Positions 44,727 to 53,869 of a stretch of 64,000 nucleotides of DNA are shown piece after piece. The position numbers were made by a program, and so were the translations under genes. The first letter of the stretch is position 1; the number at the start of each line of letters is the position of its first letter. The notes beneath the pieces are model-generated. The model did not search any database. It worked only from the letters and a program-made list of their open reading frames with translations, and was not told where the DNA came from. The stretch is from Anaerolineales bacterium (GTDB lineage Bacteria; Chloroflexota; Anaerolineae; Anaerolineales; Villigracilaceae). The stretch is from assembly GCA_030583885.1 (NCBI GenBank), contig CP129480.1, positions 868,001-932,000 of the forward strand. The letters run 5' to 3'.

Positions 44727-46635
44727 ACTTTTAACACTGTTTCTCGGTTTGTGTCTCCTGCTTGGCGTTGTGTCGTCTGTCCGCGCGCAGCAAAACCCTG
44801 CGGTTGCGACTCTCTACCCAGCCGATCTTGCATCCTTTCCAACCGTTTCCGCGTTCTTGGATGTATTCGACGCCCAGCGAATCTTCGCCTCCGGACTTAA
44901 CCCCGAGGCTGTGACTGTTATCGAAGACGGACGCGCCTTCCCGGCCGACTCGCTGACCGAGATCGCCGTCCCCATGCAGATCGTGGTTGCAGTTAATCAG
45001 GGCACAGCGCTGGACGTGCGCAATGCCAATGGGTTCTCGCGCTTTCAACGTGTGGCGCAGGTCATTGCCCAGTGGGCGCAAAGCCGTCCGCCCGATCTGC
45101 CGGATGACCTCAGCCTTGTCAGTCAGGCGGGACCGGTCATTAACCATGCCGCAACGGCGGATTTCATCGTCGGGTTAAGCGGCTTTCAACCGGATCTGCG
45201 GGCTGCCATACCCAACCTGCAATCCCTCGCCACTGCCCTGGATGTCGTCAGTGCACAGACGCCGCGCCTCGGTATGAAACGCGCCGTGCTCTTCATCACC
45301 CCGCAAATGGAAGACCCGAACCTTGCAAATGCGCTTGAGCCGTACATTCAGCGTGCGCTTGAAAATGACATCCGCATCTTCGTCTGGTACGTGGATGCGA
45401 ATACAACCTTTACCACCACCAGCGCCGCAGTGTTCAATAACCTCGCCATTCAAACAGGCGGGAGCATGTTCCAGTATTCCGGCGAGGAGAGATTCCCCGA
45501 CCCCGAAGCCTATTTTTCCGGTTTGCGCAGGACATACGCACTTTCCTATACTTCACGTTTGAACAGCCCGGGCGAATACTCCCTTGGTGTGCAGGTGAAC
45601 ACTTCCTCGGGTCCGTTGACATCCGCCGAGCAGCGTTTCAACGTGGATATTCAGCCGCCCAACCCATTCCCCGTGGCGCCTCCCTCCCAGATTTCGCGGC
45701 AGGCGCCGGCGGATGATCCCTTCAATACCGAGATTCTTCTGCCTGCAAACCAGCAGATCGAGATCATCGTGGAATTCCCCGACGGCCACGTCCGCCCGCT
45801 CACGCGCACCACCTTGTATGTGGATGGTTTGATCGTGGACGAGAACACAACCGAGCCGTTCCACCTCTTCACCTGGGATTTGAACGCCTATACCAGCAGT
45901 GGTGAACACCAGATCGTTGTGGAGGCCATGGATGTGCTGGGCTTGAGCAAGGCAAGCACGTCCATTCCGGTGACCGTCACCGTGATCAAAGCCCCCAGGG
46001 GACCCGCCGCCTTTCTTGCAAAATATCGCACGCCGATCACGTTCGGTTCGATCCTGCTGGCAGGGCTGGTGCTCTTTCTCATCCTGTTGAGCGGACGATT
46101 GCGCATCCCGTCCCTGCGCGCCGCACAGGAAGCGCATCGTGCCAGTGTGGACCCGCTTACACAACAGATCCAGGTGACGAAGCAGGACACTGTGCCCGTG
46201 GCGGAGGCGGGGAAGAGTAGAAAGCCGCGTACCAAGTCAAAGAAAACAGAATCAGGCTCAACGTCTGCTGTGGCGGCGGCGTCGCTTATCCGCCTCAATC
46301 CAGATGGACAGGCGGCCGCCGTCGCGCCGATCCAGCTGCTTGAGAAGGAAATCATCTTTGGCACCGACCCGGTGCAATGCACGCAGATCATGGACGACCC
46401 GTCCATTTCATCCGTCCATGCACGGTTCAGGCAAACGGATGACGGAAGCTATGTGTTGATGGATAATCATTCAATTGCGGGCACGTGGGTGAATTATGAG
46501 CCTGTTTTGCGCGATGGGTACCGGCTGGCGCATGGCGATATGGTACACTTTGGCCAATTAACCTATCGGTTTATGTTAAAAAATCCGCCAAAGACTTCAA
46601 CGCCGACGATCACTGTTCAAGATATTGAAGAATGA
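44719..46635 (+). CDS. secreted VWA-like protein with membrane helix and cytoplasmic FHA domain
   Basis: A 638-residue protein. A signal peptide (LLTLFLGLCLLLGVVSSVRAQ) is followed by a VWA-like external domain (about 30-300; IVVAVNQGTALDVRN replaces a perfect MIDAS motif), then beta-rich segments, a membrane helix (ITFGSILLAGLVLFLILLSG), and a C-terminal FHA domain of about 95 residues (IIFGTDPVQC, SISSVHARFRQ, VLMDNHSIAGTWVNYEPV). FHA domains bind phosphothreonine, so it could link external sensing to the Ser/Thr kinase/PP2C system. The ATG at 44719 has a GAGGG ribosome site. It overlaps both neighbours by a few bases. Confidence 0.82.
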   Translation: MRKLLTLFLGLCLLLGVVSSVRAQQNPAVATLYPADLASFPTVSAFLDVFDAQRIFASGLNPEAVTVIEDGRAFPADSLTEIAVPMQIVVAVNQGTALDVRNANGFSRFQRVAQVIAQWAQSRPPDLPDDLSLVSQAGPVINHAATADFIVGLSGFQPDLRAAIPNLQSLATALDVVSAQTPRLGMKRAVLFITPQMEDPNLANALEPYIQRALENDIRIFVWYVDANTTFTTTSAAVFNNLAIQTGGSMFQYSGEERFPDPEAYFSGLRRTYALSYTSRLNSPGEYSLGVQVNTSSGPLTSAEQRFNVDIQPPNPFPVAPPSQISRQAPADDPFNTEILLPANQQIEIIVEFPDGHVRPLTRTTLYVDGLIVDENTTEPFHLFTWDLNAYTSSGEHQIVVEAMDVLGLSKASTSIPVTVTVIKAPRGPAAFLAKYRTPITFGSILLAGLVLFLILLSGRLRIPSLRAAQEAHRASVDPLTQQIQVTKQDTVPVAEAGKSRKPRTKSKKTESGSTSAVAAASLIRLNPDGQAAAVAPIQLLEKEIIFGTDPVQCTQIMDDPSISSVHARFRQTDDGSYVLMDNHSIAGTWVNYEPVLRDGYRLAHGDMVHFGQLTYRFMLKNPPKTSTPTITVQDIEE

Positions 46636-47498
46636 TCCGTACCACACTTGCTCATTTGCATGTCGCCGCGCTCAGCCATGCCGGCATGTCCGGTAAAAAC
46701 AATGAGGACCGTTACTCGGTCTCATCTTTTTTGGTGAGCAGGGAGGATGCCCGCCCGGTTGTCTTCGCGATTGTGGCGGACGGCATCGGCGGCCACCGGG
46801 CCGGTGAGATTGCCGCCGAACTGGCGGTGAATTACATCAACATGGGGGTGGCAGAAAGCACCGCAAGGAAACCCATAAAAATACTTGAAAGCGCCATCCA
46901 TGATGCCAGCCAGGCAATTGCCGCGCATTCCGCCGGCAGGATGGATGAGGAGGGCATGGGCGCAACCTGCGCCTGCGCCCTGGTGCTTGAAAATAAACTT
47001 TACACGGCGTATGTGGGCGATTCGCGCATTTATCTCCTGCGCGGAAAATTCATCCAGCGCCTGACCATCGACCATACCTGGGTGCAGGAAGCCTACGAAA
47101 AAGGCATCATCACTGCCGAGCAAATGTACGATCATCCGAATGTGCATGTCATTCGCCGCCATCTGGGCGGGGTAAAACTGCCCAACGTGGATTTCCGTCT
47201 GCGGATCGATGATGAGGAAACCGACGAGGAATCCGAGAACAACCAGGGCTTCCATCTTGAACCCGGCGATACCATTCTGCTTTGCAGTGACGGTCTCACA
47301 GACCTTGTCTGGGATGACGAAATCCAAAGGATCATCCACTCGAAGAAGGATCTCAAGTCTGCCGCGGATGCGCTGGTCAATCTTGCGAACGAACGCGGCG
47401 GACACGATAACATTACCATCGTGTTGATGTCCATGCCTCGCCTGGAGGAAATTTCCGGCAAAAAGCACGGTCTCTTCGAATGGCTGCTGGGGGACTGA
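46632..47498 (+). CDS. PP2C-type Ser/Thr phosphatase
   Basis: The 288-residue metal-dependent phosphatase shows GMSGKNNEDRYSV, VADGIGGHRAGEIAA (metal aspartate), YVGDSRIYLLR, LCSDGLTDLVWD and RGGHDNITIVL, so the aspartates of the two-metal centre are present. It should dephosphorylate Ser/Thr residues set by Hanks-type kinases. It is coupled by ATGA overlap to the FHA-domain protein, which suggests a joint signalling function. The nearest kinase gene is at 16.1 kb. Confidence 0.93.
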   Translation: MIRTTLAHLHVAALSHAGMSGKNNEDRYSVSSFLVSREDARPVVFAIVADGIGGHRAGEIAAELAVNYINMGVAESTARKPIKILESAIHDASQAIAAHSAGRMDEEGMGATCACALVLENKLYTAYVGDSRIYLLRGKFIQRLTIDHTWVQEAYEKGIITAEQMYDHPNVHVIRRHLGGVKLPNVDFRLRIDDEETDEESENNQGFHLEPGDTILLCSDGLTDLVWDDEIQRIIHSKKDLKSAADALVNLANERGGHDNITIVLMSMPRLEEISGKKHGLFEWLLGD

Positions 47499-47554
47499 GA
47501 TGCCCAACGCTTCCTTCTACGCTTCAACCTGCCCTGTGACTTAACAGCAGAATC

Positions 47555-48157
47555 TCACCCCGCGCTTTTTTCAGAGTTCTCGCGGTCCAGCCATAACTCC
47601 CGATATTTTCGATTCCAATCGATCAGAAAGCGGATTGCGATCACGAGTCCCGCGCCGAGCATCAGCCAGAACGAGTCGCCTCGGATGTTGGCGGCCCACA
47701 AGACCGGTGCCGCGAGGATGCCCGTGAACACGCTCGCGCGCGCCGAGTGACGGATGATCAAAACAAGCAGAAGTAATAGCCCGAAGCAAATGAGAAATGC
47801 CAGCGGGTTGACCGCCAAGAGCGCGCCGCCCGCCGCTGCCAGACCCATCCCGCCGCGAAAACCCGCGAACACCGTCCAGCAATGACCGACCACTGCAAAT
47901 GTGGCTGTCAGTGCGATGACCCACGTTTCGCCGGAATATTTCACGGCAAGCAGCGTCGGCAAAAATCCCTTGGCAATGTCCAGGATCAAAACGAGCGCGC
48001 CCCAGCCGAATCCGGCCTGGCGGATGGTGTTCGTCGTGGTGGCGTGACCTGAGCCCGCATCGCGCACGTCCACGCCTTTGACGTAGCGTGTGACCCAGAT
48101 CGAGAACGGGAGCGAACCGAATACATATCCAAGAATGGGGAGGAGAAAATTCGTCAT
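47555..48157 (-). CDS. PlsY-like glycerol-3-phosphate acyltransferase homologue with altered motifs
   Basis: The 200-residue protein has about five to six membrane helices and the PlsY architecture (GYVFGSLPFSIWV, then DVRDAGSGHATTTNTIR and FAGFRGGMGLAA). In PlsY the motifs are usually GSGNxGATNxxR and GGKG. Here the Asn is His and the Lys of the second motif is Met. It may therefore be an inactive or re-purposed acyltransferase. It follows the SDR-DUF2867 gene on the same strand with a palindrome between them. Confidence 0.75.
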   Translation of the reverse strand: MTNFLLPILGYVFGSLPFSIWVTRYVKGVDVRDAGSGHATTTNTIRQAGFGWGALVLILDIAKGFLPTLLAVKYSGETWVIALTATFAVVGHCWTVFAGFRGGMGLAAAGGALLAVNPLAFLICFGLLLLLVLIIRHSARASVFTGILAAPVLWAANIRGDSFWLMLGAGLVIAIRFLIDWNRKYRELWLDRENSEKSAG

Positions 48158-48175
48158 GTCTTAAATAACCCCAAA

Positions 48176-48222
48176 TGCGGCATTTTGGAGTGCAACAGCA
48201 AGCTCCTGCACTCCATAGTTTT
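48176..48222. repeat. TTGGAGTGCA...TGCACTCCA palindrome
   Basis: GCATTTTGGAGTGCAACAGC and GCTCCTGCACTCCATAGTTT form an inverted repeat with AGCAAGCT at its centre, related to the longer palindrome at 20975-21034. Confidence 0.65.
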
Positions 48223-49687
48223 AATACGAACGCGCCAGCACCCTTGCACGGGAAGCGATGCGGCGGGTGAGACCGTCGAAGAGCGGCTTGTGGAAGGGCC
48301 ACATGGCGTACCAGTATAAAAAGCCGAAGAGTCCATACGGAGCGAAATAGGCGGTGACGGTGAACAGCGTTTTCCCGTCGTCCGCGGGCACGGACTCGAA
48401 TTGCAACCACGCCTTGCCCGGCAGTTTCATTTCCGCGCGCAGGCGCATCAGGCGGTCTTTGTCCACGGTTTCGACTCGCCAGAAATCGAGCGACTCGCCT
48501 GCATGAATGTCGTCAGGGTGTCTGCGTCCGCGCCGCAAACCGACTCCGCCGATGGCTTTATCCAGCCAGCCACGGAACGCCCAACTCCAATCCATAAACA
48601 ACCAGCCGCGCTCGCCGCCGATGCCCGTGTACGAGCGGAAGACGGTTTCAGGTGGCAGATCCACCAGTATCTGCCTGCGCTCTATGAACATGCCTTCTTC
48701 GACCGTGAATTTGTACGGCTCGAAGTCGCCCATCACTGTGACCAGCGCGTCCGACCAGGATGTCTCCACGTTGTCGCGTTGGATGCGGCCCAGCGCGAGA
48801 TGGACGGCAGTCTGAAAATCGAGCGGTTCGATCTGCGGGAATAACGTCCGCGCCGCATCATCGCGGACGATGAGCTCCGCGCGCAGACCCTCAATCAACG
48901 GCGCGACCACACGCCAGTGGATTGGTGTGACCATGTGCACCCAGTACGCGGAGAGGCGCGGGGCGTGGAACGGAGTCGGAATCAACCAGCGGCGGAGATT
49001 CCGTTCCTTTGCATAACCAAGCAGCATGCTTGCGTAGGTGAGGCGGGTCGGGCCTCCGATTTCGATCACGCGGCCAATGCTGTCGGGGGTCTTGAGCGCA
49101 TCCACCAAATAAGCGAGCACATCCCGAATGGCAATGGGCTGCGCCTGCGAGAAGAACCATGCCGGGCAAACGAGCACAGGCTCGCGTTCGGTCAGATAGC
49201 GGATCATCTCAAATAACGCGGAGCCAGATCCGATGATCATGCCCGCGCGAATTTCGGTGACCGGCACTTTGCTGTAGCGAAGCAGATAGCCCGTTTCGTG
49301 ACGCGCGCGCAAATACGGCGAAAGATTTGCGGTCGGGTCAACGAGTTCGCCGAGATAAATAATGCGTTCGATCTGTGCTTCTTCGGCGGCGTGAGCGAAG
49401 TTGTGCGCAGCTTGCAGATCGCGTTCCGCGTTGACCCTGCCGCCCTGCATCCCGTGGATGAGATAATACGCGGCGGAGACATCCTGCATGGCTTTGACCA
49501 GGTCATCGGGATTTAACGCATCGCCCTTTGTGACCTCAACCTGATCGAGCCATCTGCGCCCCTGCAATCGGGACGGGTCGCGCACGAGGCAGCGCACACG
49601 GTAGCCGGCTTCGAGCAGTTTCGGTACGAGTCTGCCTCCAACGTACCCTGTTGCACCCGTGACAAGGATGAGTTTCTTTTCAGCCAT
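48221..49687 (-). CDS. SDR-family NAD(P)-binding protein with C-terminal DUF2867 domain
   Basis: A 488-residue fusion. Residues 1-290 are an atypical short-chain dehydrogenase (NmrA-like), with KLILVTGATGYVGGRLVPKLLE and a YLIHGMQGG segment. Residues about 320-485 form the DUF2867 (SRPBCC-like) domain, with YTGIGGERGWLFMDWSWAFRG and LRAEMKLPGKAWLQFE. The protein is usually annotated as a nucleoside-diphosphate-sugar epimerase or NAD(P)H-binding protein without known substrate. TATAAT ends eight bases before the ATG and no ribosome site is seen, so the mRNA is probably leaderless. Confidence 0.88.
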   Translation of the reverse strand: MAEKKLILVTGATGYVGGRLVPKLLEAGYRVRCLVRDPSRLQGRRWLDQVEVTKGDALNPDDLVKAMQDVSAAYYLIHGMQGGRVNAERDLQAAHNFAHAAEEAQIERIIYLGELVDPTANLSPYLRARHETGYLLRYSKVPVTEIRAGMIIGSGSALFEMIRYLTEREPVLVCPAWFFSQAQPIAIRDVLAYLVDALKTPDSIGRVIEIGGPTRLTYASMLLGYAKERNLRRWLIPTPFHAPRLSAYWVHMVTPIHWRVVAPLIEGLRAELIVRDDAARTLFPQIEPLDFQTAVHLALGRIQRDNVETSWSDALVTVMGDFEPYKFTVEEGMFIERRQILVDLPPETVFRSYTGIGGERGWLFMDWSWAFRGWLDKAIGGVGLRRGRRHPDDIHAGESLDFWRVETVDKDRLMRLRAEMKLPGKAWLQFESVPADDGKTLFTVTAYFAPYGLFGFLYWYAMWPFHKPLFDGLTRRIASRARVLARSY

Positions 49688-49951
49688 GATGATGGATTAT
49701 ACCCAGCGTGGTCACAAATTGCGCTTCTTCAACACTGGGAAAGCGCAATGTGCGACCGTGGGCATTATATAACGTCGTGGCATGATGCGAATGACATTAT
49801 TTCGGAGGAGGGTTGTCAGGGTTGGGATTGAAGGGGGAGTTTTATAATCGGAGTATGTATCTTAACCACGAAGGGTCACTACACTTGCACCGTACGCAAG
49901 TGCGGTGAGGTACACAAAGGTTTTCTTGGTGACCCGTTGTGGTAAAAAAAT
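49688..49951. other. intergenic region with a palindromic repeat and divergent promoter signals
   Basis: The 264-base gap contains the SDR promoter at its left edge, an imperfect inverted repeat at about 49710-49762 (GGTCACAAATTGCGCTT with AAGCGCAATGTGCGACC), a TATAAT at 49846-49851, and the ACCACGAAGGGTCAC repeat. No gene is visible. Confidence 0.5.
49865..49943. repeat. ACCACGAAGGGTCAC...GTGACCCGTTGTGGT element
   Basis: Fifteen-base arms with two mismatches bracket a second small palindrome (CACTTGC...GCAAGTG region). It lies just before the ZIP remnant and resembles the ACCACGAAGG-type elements near 35157 and 36001. Confidence 0.65.
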
Positions 49952-50193
49952 ATGTTCATCGAATGGTTCCCGGAACTCAACCCCATCCTGCAGGCGTGTT
50001 GGGAGCCACCGCCGTTATCTTTATCAAGCCGATCCTTCCGTATGCGCTTGCTTTCGCAGCAGGAGCGATGATCTACGTCGTCATCGAGGAATTGATTCCC
50101 GAATCACAGCTCGAGAAGGATATCCACATTGCCAGGGGCGGCGCGATGCCTGGATATACGGCCATGATGATTCTGGATGTGGCATTGGGATAA
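49952..50193 (+). pseudogene. internally deleted ZIP-family metal transporter
   Basis: From the ATG at 49952 one frame reads MFIEWFPELNPILQACW, typical of the N-terminus of ZIP/GufA transporters. A different frame then reads GVLGATAVIFIKPILPYALA, GAMIYVVIEELIPESQ and MPGYTAMMILDVALG, the last three helices of the same family, ending at TAA. Roughly 170 residues and the metal-binding helices between are missing, and the two ends are out of frame. It is a decayed gene. Confidence 0.75.
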
Positions 50194-50213
50194 TCTAATG
50201 TAAAATCCACGCC

Positions 50214-52628
50214 ATGCCCTTGGTATGGATTTCCCTATCCTTCCTTGCGGGAATCATCCTCGCACACAACGTCTCGTTTCCTCTGGGGACATGGGCGTTG
50301 ATCGCGCTGGCTTTCTTTTTTATTTCCCTCTTCCTGCGCACTATCGTATCACGTTCATCCAGCACCACCCATCCTGCGCTTTCCACTTTCCACTCACTAC
50401 ATCCCACTCTTTACTCATTTCTCATCCCTCACCTTTTCATCCTGACCCTGCCCATCTTTCTCTTCCTTGGCTCCGCCTACTACCAGTTCCGCCAGCCGAA
50501 CATTGATCCTTTTCACATCGCCTTTTACAACGACCGCGAATACGATCTGCTGATAACAGGCACACTGACCCGACTCCCAGATTATCGTGACAGTTACACC
50601 AATCTCCGCATCGAAGTCGAAGCCGTGGATACGGGCAGCGGCGACATGCCCGCTTCCGGCTTGCTGCTCGTGCGTGTACCGATCAACCAGACCTACGAAT
50701 ACGGCGAGCGGGTCCGCCTGCGTGGACAATTGAAGACACCGCCCGAAAACGAGGAATTTTCCTATCGCGAATATCTTGCGCGCTTCGGCATCCACTCGTA
50801 CATGACCCAATCCGAAGTCACGCGCCTGCCCGGCGCGGGCGGGAATCCCGTCTACGTACAGACTTACAAATTCAAAACAAGATTGCTCGAAAAAACCTAC
50901 CGCCTCTTCCCTGACCCCGAAGCGTCATTGCTGGCAGGCATCCTGCTCGGCGAGCAGGCGGGACTTTCGGAAAAACTTCAACAGGCGTTCAAGGACACCG
51001 GCACAGCGCATATCATCGCCATTTCGGGATTCAACATCGCCATCATTGCGGGACTTTTCTTTTCCATCTTCAAGAATCTTTTTGGTGAACGCATCGGCGC
51101 AGTCCTTGCCATCGTTGGAATTTTCTTCTATGCCTTCCTCGTCGGCGGGGATGCGGCGGTCATGCGCGCGGCGTTCATGGGAAGCGTCTCGCTTTTTGCG
51201 CGGCAGGTCGGCAGGCGCAACGACGGCATGAACGCGCTCATGGCGGTTGCCCTGCTCATGGCGCTCATCAATCCACTGGTGTTGTGGGACGTCAGTTTTC
51301 AACTCTCGTTCTTCGCCACGCTCGGTCTCATCCTGTATTCCGAACCGTTCTCGAACTTCACCAACCGCATCATCGAACGAATAATCAAGGAAGATACAAG
51401 TACAATTGCCCGTATCATCAACGAAAACATCGTCCTCACCTTCGCCGCGCAATTGACCACCATCCCGATCATGGCATATCACTTCAAACGCATTTCGCTC
51501 ATATCGTTCATCGCCAACCCGTTCATCCTGCCGGTCCAGCCGCCGGTGATGATTGTCAGCGGGCTGGCATTACTGGTCAGCGTGGTTTTCCATCCGCTCG
51601 GTCAGCTCATCGCATGGATCGCCTGGCCATTCTCCGCCTACTCCATCCGTGTGGTGGAATTATTCGACAAAGTGCCGCACGGCGTCATCATCCTTGGGAA
51701 TTCATCGATCTGGTTTGTCCTTGTATTTTTTGCCACGCTTCTTTCCATAACGTTTGGCTGGTCAAACATCCGAGACTGGTTCCAGCGGACGGCGGGCGCG
51801 CTCCGCGCCGTGGCGTTGACCTCCGCATTCTCGTTGCTTTTCATCTGCATGATCCTGTTCTGGCGCGCCTCCGCCACGGCTGGCGATGGGCAATTCCACA
51901 TCACCTTCCTCGAAGCCGGCTCGGCGGATGCGGTGCTCGTCCAAACGCCCGAAGGACGCAACATCCTCATCAATGGCGGCGCGAGCGTGACCGATCTCTC
52001 CGACGAACTCGGCAGGCGGCTGCCGCTCTTCTCGCGCAATCTGGACTGGCTCATCATCGCGTCCACGCAGGAGAATCAACTGGCAGCGCTGCCGCGCGTG
52101 GTGGAGATCTATCCGCCCGAGAATGTGCTGTGGAGCGGCAATACACAGGCTTCGTTCTCCGCGCAGAGGTTGGATGAGTTCTTTGCATTGAACGGCATCC
52201 CCGTCACCCGCGCGGAGGCGGGGCAAAAGCTCGTGCTGGGAGAAAATTCCTTTATCGAGATTCAGGCAACAGGTCCGCGTGGAAGCGTGGTTCTCATCCA
52301 GCATGGAGGTTTTCGCGCCCTGCTTCCCATCGGTCTGAGCGAAGGGATGCTCGAGTCGCTTGAGTTTGGCAATGCGATTGGGAAAGTGGATGTCTTGCTG
52401 TTGTCCGAATCAGGTTACGCGCCGGCCAACCCGCCCGACCTGTTCGAGAACATGGCCCCGCAGTTGGTGGTGTTGAGCGTTGCCGCAGGTGACCCGGATG
52501 GATTGCCTGCGCAGGATGTGCTGGAATCGCTGGACGGGTTTTCATTGCTGCGGACCGACCGCAATGGCTGGATCGACATCAGCACAGATGGGACTCAAAT
52601 GCGGGTGACGGTGGAACGCGGAGAATAA
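50214..52628 (+). CDS. comEC: ComEC/Rec2-family DNA uptake protein with degraded beta-lactamase-like domain
   Basis: An 804-residue protein. Residues 1-100 hold N-terminal helices. An OB-like domain (about 110-225) follows, then the Competence core of about ten helices (ASLLAGILLGEQAGL, GTAHIIAISGFNIAIIAGLF, GGDAAVMRAAFMGSVSLFARQVGRRND). Residues about 560-804 form the metallo-beta-lactamase-like domain. Its metal motif HxHxDH is replaced by ASTQENQ (about 616-622), and the usual DVGQGDA is EAGSADA, so nuclease activity is unlikely. The channel part looks intact. TAAAAT ends seven bases before the ATG. Confidence 0.9.
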   Translation: MPLVWISLSFLAGIILAHNVSFPLGTWALIALAFFFISLFLRTIVSRSSSTTHPALSTFHSLHPTLYSFLIPHLFILTLPIFLFLGSAYYQFRQPNIDPFHIAFYNDREYDLLITGTLTRLPDYRDSYTNLRIEVEAVDTGSGDMPASGLLLVRVPINQTYEYGERVRLRGQLKTPPENEEFSYREYLARFGIHSYMTQSEVTRLPGAGGNPVYVQTYKFKTRLLEKTYRLFPDPEASLLAGILLGEQAGLSEKLQQAFKDTGTAHIIAISGFNIAIIAGLFFSIFKNLFGERIGAVLAIVGIFFYAFLVGGDAAVMRAAFMGSVSLFARQVGRRNDGMNALMAVALLMALINPLVLWDVSFQLSFFATLGLILYSEPFSNFTNRIIERIIKEDTSTIARIINENIVLTFAAQLTTIPIMAYHFKRISLISFIANPFILPVQPPVMIVSGLALLVSVVFHPLGQLIAWIAWPFSAYSIRVVELFDKVPHGVIILGNSSIWFVLVFFATLLSITFGWSNIRDWFQRTAGALRAVALTSAFSLLFICMILFWRASATAGDGQFHITFLEAGSADAVLVQTPEGRNILINGGASVTDLSDELGRRLPLFSRNLDWLIIASTQENQLAALPRVVEIYPPENVLWSGNTQASFSAQRLDEFFALNGIPVTRAEAGQKLVLGENSFIEIQATGPRGSVVLIQHGGFRALLPIGLSEGMLESLEFGNAIGKVDVLLLSESGYAPANPPDLFENMAPQLVVLSVAAGDPDGLPAQDVLESLDGFSLLRTDRNGWIDISTDGTQMRVTVERGE

Positions 52629-52702
52629 ATGGGAGTTAAGTACCCTTTGCAATACTGCGCGGGATGCTAGAATAGCACTCACATTATCAAAGGAGATTTA
52701 TT

Positions 52703-53353
52703 ATGAAGAGTCCAAACTTGAAGGTTTTTGTTTCCATTTTGATGCTTGTGCTGGCTTCCCTGGCTTGTGCCGTCCCGGATGTCGACTCGCTGCTGAATCC
52801 CCTGCCGAAGGATAATTTTTCAAGCAGCAGCAGCGGCTGGGGGACCGGCACAGACAGCTCCAGTTCGGTGGAATATGCGAACGGCGGCTTGCAAATGAAG
52901 GTGTTTACCGAATACTATGTCACATGGTCCACGCCCGACATCGAATCCTATGAGAATGTTCACATGGAAGTGGATGTGAAGAACGAAAGTACGGACCCCG
53001 AGGCATTTTTTGGTTTTGTTTGCAACGAACAGGGTTCCACGAACTCCTTTTATTACGTCGGCGTATCTCCCGATGGGTATTATGCCTTCCTTCTGGCGGC
53101 GGTGGCGAGGGATGATGTAGTCCTCAAGAAGGGTACTTCGAGCGTGATCTCAAACAGCTCAAGTTCCATGCGCCTCGGTTTGGATTGCGCCAACGGTTCC
53201 ATGACGCTTTATGTGAACGGGCAGAAAATTGACAGCGTCTCCGATTCGACCTACACAAGCGGCGTGGTCGGCCTGTTTGCGGCAACGGAGAGCCTGCCAA
53301 ACGGCGCCAATGTCACCTTTGACAATTTCGAGATGACAAAACTCGAGAAGTAA
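52703..53353 (+). CDS. secreted lipoprotein with concanavalin-like beta-sandwich
   Basis: The 216-residue protein starts with a lipoprotein signal (VFVSILMLVLASLAC, Cys at about 22). The mature part is beta-rich with serine runs (FSSSSSGWGTG, SVISNSSSSMRLG) and the motifs MTLYVNGQKIDSVSDSTYTSGVVGLFA and ANVTFDNFEM, which match LamG/DUF1080-like folds. Such domains often bind glycans at the cell surface; the ligand here is unknown. AAGGAGA precedes the ATG and a strong terminator follows. Confidence 0.8.
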   Translation: MKSPNLKVFVSILMLVLASLACAVPDVDSLLNPLPKDNFSSSSSGWGTGTDSSSSVEYANGGLQMKVFTEYYVTWSTPDIESYENVHMEVDVKNESTDPEAFFGFVCNEQGSTNSFYYVGVSPDGYYAFLLAAVARDDVVLKKGTSSVISNSSSSMRLGLDCANGSMTLYVNGQKIDSVSDSTYTSGVVGLFAATESLPNGANVTFDNFEMTKLEK

Positions 53354-53374
53354 TCCATTCTTTTACAAGCTTGA

Positions 53375-53412
53375 AAGTTCCCCGCGTGGAAGTCCGCGGG
53401 GAACTTTTTACA
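53375..53412 (+). terminator. strong terminator after the lipoprotein gene
   Basis: AAGTTCCCCGCG and CGCGGGGAACTT pair exactly around TGGAAGTC, followed by TTTAC. Confidence 0.9.
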
Positions 53413-53470
53413 TGATGTATAATGCCACCACTGTAACAAAAGCCATGGAATGCATCACGGAGGTTTGAGA

Positions 53471-53869
53471 ATGACGGATATGCTCAAGATCACAAAGACC
53501 GAAGGACCCGTGCCCATCCTGCATTTTGAAGGCAGCCTGGATGGGCAGACAGAAACTCTTGCCGTTGAGCGTGCACGCGAGGTGATGGACTCCGGCGGGC
53601 GGTTTTTGGTGATTGACCTGAAGGGCGTGGATATGGTGACCAGTGCGGGTCTGCGCGCCCTGCACACCATTTATAAAATGTTCACACCGAACGATGTGAT
53701 GCAAGTCTGGCGCGCTGAACATGCGGATGAAACATTCAAGTCACCGTTTTTTGTATTGGCACAGCCGTCCCCGCAGGTTCATTATGTGCTGAGCATTGCG
53801 GGCTTTTTGCAAAGCATTTGCATTTATCCAACCATGCAGGCAGCGCTTGATTCATTCCCTGCGCAGTAA
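53471..53869 (+). CDS. STAS-domain protein (anti-sigma factor antagonist-like), first copy
   Basis: The 132-residue single-domain STAS protein has LHFEGSLDGQTE and FLVIDLKGVDMVTSAGLRAL, where the serine of TSAG corresponds to the phosphorylation site of SpoIIAA-type proteins. The C-terminal helix region (QVHYVLSIAGFLQSICIY) is also typical. It is probably a partner-switching regulator, but no anti-sigma kinase is close. GGAGG precedes the ATG at 53471. It overlaps the next gene by one base and has a paralogue two genes on. Confidence 0.87.
   Translation: MTDMLKITKTEGPVPILHFEGSLDGQTETLAVERAREVMDSGGRFLVIDLKGVDMVTSAGLRALHTIYKMFTPNDVMQVWRAEHADETFKSPFFVLAQPSPQVHYVLSIAGFLQSICIYPTMQAALDSFPAQ

Noticed and set aside
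47571..48410. Long minus-strand frame opposite/over the PlsY-like gene
   Set aside because: It runs through the PlsY-like gene in another frame and through the palindrome, with an arginine/histidine-rich composition typical of a shadow frame.
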